From contig NZ_CP117167.1 in assembly GCF_028596025.1 (NCBI RefSeq), positions 5,208,001-5,272,000 on the forward strand: a stretch of 64,000 bases of DNA. Reading direction: 5' to 3'. This stretch comes from Mucilaginibacter jinjuensis. GTDB taxonomy: Bacteria; Bacteroidota; Bacteroidia; Sphingobacteriales; Sphingobacteriaceae. Below are positions 59,388 to 64,000 of the stretch, piece after piece (position 1 is the first letter of the stretch; every line of letters begins with the position of its first letter). The position numbers and the translations under genes are program-made. The notes beneath the pieces were generated by a model, which saw nothing but the letters and a program-made list of their open reading frames with translations, made no database searches and was not told where the DNA came from.

Positions 59388-60308
59388 ATGGAACTAAAAT
59401 ACGGTAGACAGATAGAGTTAAATGAGATCGAATCAAAAACAATCCATTTATTTCTATTCGCATGTAATCACGAGAAAAGGGTATACTCAGTTTATAATAA
59501 TATCGCACAAAAGAATAACATCACCAAAGCTGTTGGCTTATGTTACAAGTCTCCGTCTAAAGCAGTTTCTCAAGGTATTAATCTTATTGCAATAAAGAAC
59601 CATACAGAAATTTACAATTTACTCGATAAGGAACTATCAAAGGCAACAGGCGATGAGGTGAATATCTTAGTTGATTATTCTTGTATGACGAAGTCCTGGT
59701 ATTATTCGATCATTTTATATTTAAGTAAACGGGATACTAGTTTGAAACTACTGGTTGCATATTTTATTTATACACCTTCAAAATTTTCAAAACCTCATAA
59801 ACCGAAGTATAATACTGACATAGCCCCACTTCCTGGCAAGTATGTTGTTCCTACTAACAAACCTAAAGCGTTAATCGTTTGCTTGGGTTACGAGCAAAAG
59901 AAAGCAGAGGGAATTATTGACCACCTAGATCCTAAGGTATGTTATTTATTTTACACCAAGCCCACATTTGACCCCCTCTTTGTTGCGACTATTGAAGACA
60001 ACAATAAAGATGTTTTAGATTACTATTCAAACGTAGTGACGTTTCCTTTCAATGATTTATTATTCCTTGAAAGACAACTAACATCTCTTTACTATCTACT
60101 GAAGGATGACTACAGCGTTATTATTGCGCCACTCGGCCCTAAACCATTTACATTTATCGCAATGCTATTATCAGTTCGCTTTCCGGATATTGACATTTGG
60201 CGCGTAGGCTCAGGCAGTGATATTAATAGATACAAACGCGAACCTATTTCTGACGACTTGTTTTTAATTCACGAAGTTGTTTTCCAAGCAACTGAAGAAG
60301 TAAACTGA
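59388..60308 (+). CDS. Protein of unknown family, last operon gene
   Basis: This 306-residue protein, starting MELKYGRQIELNEIESKTIH, lies 2 bp after the ATPase gene. It has two alpha/beta halves. The first contains LFLFACNHEKRVYSVYNN and NILVDYSCMTKSWYYSIILYL. The second begins at KALIVCLGYEQKKAEGIIDHLDP with strand, glycine and helix, like a Rossmann or CARF-type fold, and ends in APLGPKPFTFIAMLLSVRFPDIDIWRVGSGSD. The APLGPKP segment and a late WRVGSGS are the most specific parts. I name no family. A ligand-sensing domain or an enzyme is possible. Confidence 0.65.
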   Translation: MELKYGRQIELNEIESKTIHLFLFACNHEKRVYSVYNNIAQKNNITKAVGLCYKSPSKAVSQGINLIAIKNHTEIYNLLDKELSKATGDEVNILVDYSCMTKSWYYSIILYLSKRDTSLKLLVAYFIYTPSKFSKPHKPKYNTDIAPLPGKYVVPTNKPKALIVCLGYEQKKAEGIIDHLDPKVCYLFYTKPTFDPLFVATIEDNNKDVLDYYSNVVTFPFNDLLFLERQLTSLYYLLKDDYSVIIAPLGPKPFTFIAMLLSVRFPDIDIWRVGSGSDINRYKREPISDDLFLIHEVVFQATEEVN

Positions 60309-60516
60309 TATTCCTAGCTTCCCGACTTTCAAGGATGTAAACCAGTTAAAAAAACTGGTTTACATTTATCAAAATAACAAAGCGAAAGATTTTCAAAATC
60401 ACTCAAAGTTTGTCAATCAGTTTAAACACTCTAAATCCTCCACAAAACGGATTGAAAATCTTTTCTCCCAAGCACAAATTATTAATCACAATGAAGACTT
60501 ATGTTTATCTGAATAA
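60304..60516 (+). pseudogene. Open frame of about 70 codons without a standard start
   Basis: The frame opens right after the stop of the preceding gene and reads ...PSFPTFKDVNQLKKLVYIYQ... to ...HNEDLCLSE. Codon use and amino-acid pattern look like a real coding region with amphipathic helices. There is no ATG, GTG or TTG at its beginning; an ATT at 60310 is the only weak option. It also contains the 13-bp stem hairpin at 60335-60365. It may be a gene remnant or a frame that starts by readthrough or a rare codon. Confidence 0.35.
60335..60365. terminator. 13-bp stem hairpin after the operon
   Basis: ATGTAAACCAGTT (60335-60347) and AACTGGTTTACAT (60353-60365) are perfect complements around AAAAA. 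It lies 27 bp after the last operon stop, and could be the operon terminator, although no T-run follows. CCAGTT next to an A-run resembles part of the inverted repeat at 61213. Confidence 0.6.
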
Positions 60517-60546
60517 CAAGGTACAAACTTTCGTTACACCGACCAT

Positions 60547-61143
60547 TTAAACATTTTGTAGCTCTATCCATTTTTTGACCGTATGTCTATGCACCTTTAA
60601 CTTTCTGGCAATTTCTACTTGCTTCACTCCTGAAGCAATCTGTTCTTTAATGAAATTTGTATGGATTGCCAAAATTGGATTGCTTTTTTTGCTACCCCTG
60701 GGACGTCCCAGAATTATACCTTCCGATTTTTTTCTAGCCAAGGCCTCCTTAATTCTTTGAGAAATCAATGAACGTTCAATTTCCGCTGAAAGACCAAATG
60801 CAAATGCTAGTACTTTGGAGTTGATGTTGTCGCCTAACTCATAGCCTTCCTTTATGGCAAATACCCTCACTTGCTTTTCCATACATTGATTTAGAATACT
60901 CATGATTTGCATCAAGTTACGCCCCATACGTGATATTTCTGAGACAATTAGTATATCATCATTATTAAGCTTATTCAATAATTTCCCAAAGGATCTTACA
61001 GAAAGTTCCTTTCTGGAGCTAATTGTTTCTTCCACCCATCTAGAAATATCAAGATTTCTTTGCTGGGCAAACTTTAGGATTTCAAATCGTTGGTTTTCTA
61101 CTGTCTGTTTATCCGTGCTTACTCTAAGATATGCGTATATCAT
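60547..61143 (-). CDS. Serine resolvase/invertase, likely switch recombinase
   Basis: This 198-residue protein is a small serine recombinase of the Pin/Hin/resolvase type. It has the catalytic Ser in IYAYLRVSTDKQT (about residue 9), EISRMGRN near residue 70, and the long E-helix region FAFGLSAEIERSLISQRIKEAL. The DNA-binding helix-turn-helix at the end reads VEIARKLKVHRHTVKKWI. It lies just beside the 23-bp inverted repeats at 61213 and 61892, and its start is 70 bp from the nearer one. It is the obvious candidate to invert the segment. Confidence 0.92.
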   Translation of the reverse strand: MIYAYLRVSTDKQTVENQRFEILKFAQQRNLDISRWVEETISSRKELSVRSFGKLLNKLNNDDILIVSEISRMGRNLMQIMSILNQCMEKQVRVFAIKEGYELGDNINSKVLAFAFGLSAEIERSLISQRIKEALARKKSEGIILGRPRGSKKSNPILAIHTNFIKEQIASGVKQVEIARKLKVHRHTVKKWIELQNV

Positions 61144-61166
61144 TTTTGGCTTTAATGTATAAACAA

Positions 61167-61181
61167 AACACCAGTTTTTTA
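61167..61181 (+). repeat. Third, partial copy of the recombination repeat
   Basis: AACACCAGTTTTTTA is identical to 15 bases inside the inverted-repeat unit and has the same orientation as the site at 61213. It stands between the recombinase start and that site. If it were joined to the site at 61892 in the same register, the gene would read on as HQFF then IDRRAISIC and a stop (TGA at 61208-61210). Confidence 0.6.
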
Positions 61182-61212
61182 TCGACCGTAGAGCAATAAG
61201 TATTTGTTGATA

Positions 61213-61235
61213 ATAAACACCAGTTTTTTACCAAC
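61213..61235 (+). repeat. Inverted-repeat site L (23 bp) of the invertible segment
   Basis: The 23 bases begin ATAAACACCAGTTTTTTACC and end AAC. They are the exact reverse complement of 61892-61914. Read in the frame of the silent cassette they encode KHQFFTN. Flanking bases on either side do not match, so the repeat is precisely 23 bp. Confidence 0.85.
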
Positions 61236-61613
61236 GATAAATCATTTATACTTAGTAGTGCGACTCCAGGCTATTTGACGGCCTTTTTAAACTCTAAACT
61301 TTTCAAATTTACATTCAAGGAATATTTCCCTGAATTGTTGGGCGATGCAAGAGAAATACGAAAAGTTTTCTTCGAAACTATCACCATCAAGCCCTATGTC
61401 AACACAGAAATATTTGATTTAAAAGTTGTAGCAATAGAGCGAAAAAAAGCGGAACGTCTCTCCACACTTAATGATGAGCAAGAAATAAACAAGTTAATAT
61501 TTGAGCATTATGATTTAACGACTTCTGAAATTTCAATTATTGAAGATTCGTTCTCTGTATCAGTCTTTTCGGAAAAATCGACAAGTTTAATTTCGGAATC
61601 TGTAAGTGTATAG
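61236..61613 (+). pseudogene. Silent alternative C-terminal cassette for the restriction-modification gene
   Basis: Read on the plus strand right after site L, the frame encodes DKSFILSSATPGYLTAFLNS, then KLFKFTFKEYFPELLGDARE, IRKVFFET and a variable tail ending SESVSV before a stop at 61613. It is homologous to the C-terminus of the gene at 61508-64000, whose same region reads SYLTAFLSSSLFRFAFKEYF and PELLGDTRELSKVFFET. It has no start codon of its own before the site and no promoter, so it is silent until joined. It becomes the 3' end of the gene if the segment is inverted, in frame. Its last 106 bases overlap the active cassette tail to tail. Confidence 0.85.
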
Positions 61614-64000
61614 ATATCTGCTAATTTTCTGTCTATTTTATGCTGAATTGATAGAGTTTTCAAACCTGACGCCTTTGCATTAACCAATTCCAACAAGTAA
61701 TTTTCGAATAAGAAATCAGTCTCATTATCTATGTTCTTCACGGCGACGGTCTCAAAGAAAACCTTGCTCAATTCACGGGTGTCTCCCAGAAGCTCTGGGA
61801 AATATTCTTTAAAGGCAAAACGAAATAGGGAGGAGCTTAAAAAGGCAGTTAAGTAACTAAGCTGGTTACCCGTTATAACAAAACATTTTTGGTTGGTAAA
61901 AAACTGGTGTTTATCATATACAAAAGGCAAGTATTTCGTCATGTTAGGATAAATGATCTTAGGCTTTAAAAAGTCCTCATAATACGCGATACTATCCTGA
62001 GTTTCGAACCACTTATACGAGCCAGATTTACGTCCTTTCCATTTGCCTAATCTTTCGTCATAATTTTTGGGCTTAGGCTCAATGCGCTCTTTGAACTGCA
62101 TTAGGTGCTCTTTTACACCTGGATATTGATCTATATCGATATTGAGTGCCGGGAATGTTCCAATTAACCATAGATCATTCCATTCAGGAATATATGCTTT
62201 AATATCCTCTCCCCTTAGAAGAGGTTTAATTAGATGAGCGCTTGTTGGGTCTTTGGCAATAATTGCCTCTTTTATATTAGTACGTATTATAAAAGCTTCG
62301 TTACAGCCGGTGAGTATCCCGCGATTGATCTTTACGTCCCAATCTTTCAATGGTTTCCCTTGTGCAACTATCTTTTTTATCAATTCATATTCATCTTTTT
62401 GATAACAGACCCAACTTTTTTTGCCTGGGTTTTCGACATCAACTGAGAAATACTCTATGTAATCCTCCAGTATAGTATTCATATCAAAAGAGTCGTTAAC
62501 CCTGCACATTTTTATGGTAGAAGGAGCGCCCGTATTCTGAAGGAACAGCATATTGGTATAAGTCGTAGCAGAATCAAAAATTTGCTTCATGCCGAAGTCA
62601 ACTACAAGTAATGGTTGACTATTAGTGGCAAGATAATCCCTAGTGCCTTCACCATAATCAGTTCGCATCCATTTATTGCTCGTTATGAATGCCAAATGGC
62701 CATTGGGTTTAAGTAGGTTTAAGCCATGCTCATAAAATAATTGATAGATGTCACCTGTTTTAGAAAATGTTTTGAAATCTTGTTGCTCAAGTCCTTTTTT
62801 TACGGTCTCATTCAATTTTTGCAATTGTATGTAGGGAGGGTTGCCGATAATTAAATCAAAGCCTTCAAATTCACCACTATTGTGCAACACTTCTGGAAAT
62901 TCGAACCGCCACTCAAAGGCGTTTTTATAAACCGCGTTATTCTTTATATCTTCTACTACCTGGCCAAATTTCTTAACCTTTGTTGTTAGTACATTAATGC
63001 TGTCATTGTATTTTTTATTTTCCTTGGTAGTTAGTTCAAAAATTCCGAGCTGAGCAGTCATTTTTCCCAATTCGCTTTTAGCGTTATACCAGTTCGTATA
63101 GTCTTTACTGCTTTTGTGTATCTCAGTTTTAAAATCCGACTTGATACTATTGATAATAGCCTGTAGATCGCGCTTTACCTCCCGGTTCTTTGCATTTTTA
63201 TACTGATGAACATAGTTTCGATATGTTTTGATGTCATATTTGACACTTTTTAACGCCTTAGTTAGGTCGGAATCGAGTTTGAAGCGGCTTAACAAGCTAT
63301 TACCTGATTTAATATTAATGTCAATGTTTGGGAGAGTTTCCAGTTCCGTATACATTGATTCTTCTCTATAGTATGCGTTTTTCAATAATTCGATCCATAA
63401 ACGCAAACGACAGATTTTAACCGAGTTCGGATTGATATCTACACCAAAAAGACAATTTTCGATTATTAACTGTTTTTCATGAAAAAGTGTTTTTTGCAAA
63501 TGTTGGATGTCTTTTGAAGCTGGCTTACAGTCCTTAAGTTTATAGCCAAGCAGATTACCTTTAGGATCCGTGATAATAAGTTCGTCATTAATCACATCAA
63601 ACTCATAATTACTAATACTATTACCTTCATGATCAGCCAATATGCCTAGCTCTGCTTTGATATGGATGATTTCGTTCAGAGCAGAAACCAAAAAGTGGCC
63701 AGACCCAACCGCTGGATCACAAATCTTAATTGAATTAATGATTTGGTTAGCTTCTAAAACTTCACCTACTTTGAATAGGCGTCGGGTATAATTTCGAAGG
63801 TCTTTAAAATTGTCAAAAAGCTTTTCCCCAGAACTTGCTAACGCATCATTAAATTTAGAGACCACAGCTTCCCGAATTATGCGTTTACACATATACATGG
63901 TAATAAAAGCGGGCGTAAATATAGAGCCGTCTTTATAACCATTTATCTTTTCAAATACCGTCCCTAATACCGAAGCACTGATAATTGTTTTATTCTCTTC
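61508..64000 (-). CDS. Eco57I-type (type IIG-like) restriction-modification enzyme, start beyond window
   Basis: 831 codons are visible and the frame is open to the right edge, so the N-terminal part lies outside. The part seen starts EENKTIISASVLGTVFEKIN and holds methyltransferase motif I CDPAVGSGHFLVSALNEI. It then has the catalytic GNPPYIQLQ of an N6-adenine enzyme and the class-typical HLAFITSNKWMRTDYGEG. The later region (GCNEAFIIRT, LIKPLLRGEDI, KCFVITGNQLSYLTAFLSS) resembles the target-recognition and C-terminal segment. The nuclease domain, if present, would be in the unseen N-terminus. The last 135 or so codons lie in the invertible segment; inversion at 61892-61914 replaces them by the silent cassette. 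Confidence 0.88.
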   Translation of the reverse strand, partial: EENKTIISASVLGTVFEKINGYKDGSIFTPAFITMYMCKRIIREAVVSKFNDALASSGEKLFDNFKDLRNYTRRLFKVGEVLEANQIINSIKICDPAVGSGHFLVSALNEIIHIKAELGILADHEGNSISNYEFDVINDELIITDPKGNLLGYKLKDCKPASKDIQHLQKTLFHEKQLIIENCLFGVDINPNSVKICRLRLWIELLKNAYYREESMYTELETLPNIDINIKSGNSLLSRFKLDSDLTKALKSVKYDIKTYRNYVHQYKNAKNREVKRDLQAIINSIKSDFKTEIHKSSKDYTNWYNAKSELGKMTAQLGIFELTTKENKKYNDSINVLTTKVKKFGQVVEDIKNNAVYKNAFEWRFEFPEVLHNSGEFEGFDLIIGNPPYIQLQKLNETVKKGLEQQDFKTFSKTGDIYQLFYEHGLNLLKPNGHLAFITSNKWMRTDYGEGTRDYLATNSQPLLVVDFGMKQIFDSATTYTNMLFLQNTGAPSTIKMCRVNDSFDMNTILEDYIEYFSVDVENPGKKSWVCYQKDEYELIKKIVAQGKPLKDWDVKINRGILTGCNEAFIIRTNIKEAIIAKDPTSAHLIKPLLRGEDIKAYIPEWNDLWLIGTFPALNIDIDQYPGVKEHLMQFKERIEPKPKNYDERLGKWKGRKSGSYKWFETQDSIAYYEDFLKPKIIYPNMTKYLPFVYDKHQFFTNQKCFVITGNQLSYLTAFLSSSLFRFAFKEYFPELLGDTRELSKVFFETVAVKNIDNETDFLFENYLLELVNAKASGLKTLSIQHKIDRKLADIYTLTDSEIKLVDFSEKTDTENESSIIEISEVVKS
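61892..61914 (-). repeat. Inverted-repeat site R (23 bp), inside the coding region
   Basis: The 23 bases beginning GTTGGTAAAAAACTGGTGTT are the exact reverse complement of 61213-61235. On the minus strand they read as codons encoding KHQFFTN within the restriction-modification gene, in the same register as site L in the silent cassette. The segment between the two sites is about 656 bp. Confidence 0.85.

Noticed and set aside
61275..61613. The plus-strand frame read as an independent small gene.
   Set aside because: It aligns with the C-terminus of the restriction-modification gene and joins it in frame after inversion, so it is a silent cassette, not a separate gene.

Overview
This looks like a chromosomal segment from a Bacteroidota bacterium of the family Sphingobacteriaceae, most like Mucilaginibacter or Pedobacter. 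The evidence is the gene order (parA-parB-DUF5683-dapB; ftsX-DUF3098-uppP-truB-ribF; the START-like gene beside an LptF/G permease), promoters with a -7 box of the TAnnTTTG type instead of E. coli boxes, few clear Shine-Dalgarno sites, and many short palindromic intergenic repeats. The assignment rests on recognised families and layout, not on a database search.

Bases 1 to about 50,780 are mostly housekeeping: lysine synthesis (dapB), chromosome segregation (parAB), cell division and envelope (ftsX, uppP, tamB, lptF/G), cofactors (ribF, ribBA), tRNA modification (truA, truB, tsaD), DNA repair and recombination (uvrA, nth, recA), aconitase, methionine aminopeptidase, an ECF sigma factor, a DEAD-box helicase, gpsA, a TolC/HlyD efflux pair, a TonB receptor and a corrinoid-type binding protein. 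Between these lie palindromic or MITE-like repeats. One such element sits in frame inside truA, flanked by a 6-bp direct repeat. A REP-associated tyrosine transposase (31989-32549) lies between mirrored REP pairs. Just after it are three tandem genes for 30-residue hydrophobic peptides (32880-33261) that I cannot assign to a known family.

At 50,935 an elongator-type tRNA-Met (CAT) locus starts. It holds one intact tRNA, two 89-bp upstream repeats carrying its 5' half, a GIY-YIG gene, and two decayed downstream tRNA-like copies. From about 51.8 kb to the right edge the DNA is visibly richer in A+T and looks like an acquired defence island. It contains a large serine recombinase with a small overlapping upstream gene, then a tight six-gene operon at 53936-60308: two-helix membrane protein, cupin-like protein, D12-class adenine methyltransferase, calcineurin-like phosphoesterase, ORC/CDC6-like P-loop ATPase, and a protein of unknown family. 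I do not recognise this combination as a named defence system.

The island continues with a resolvase/invertase (60547-61143) next to a partial Eco57I-type restriction-modification gene (61508-64000, minus). The 3' end of that gene lies in a segment of about 700 bp bounded by a perfect 23-bp inverted repeat. A homologous, promoterless alternative C-terminal cassette lies on the opposite strand of the segment. The repeat encodes KHQFFTN in frame at both ends, so inversion would swap one C-terminus for the other. This is readable directly from the sequence and is the strongest discovery candidate. A third, shorter copy of the repeat would, if used, create a truncated enzyme.
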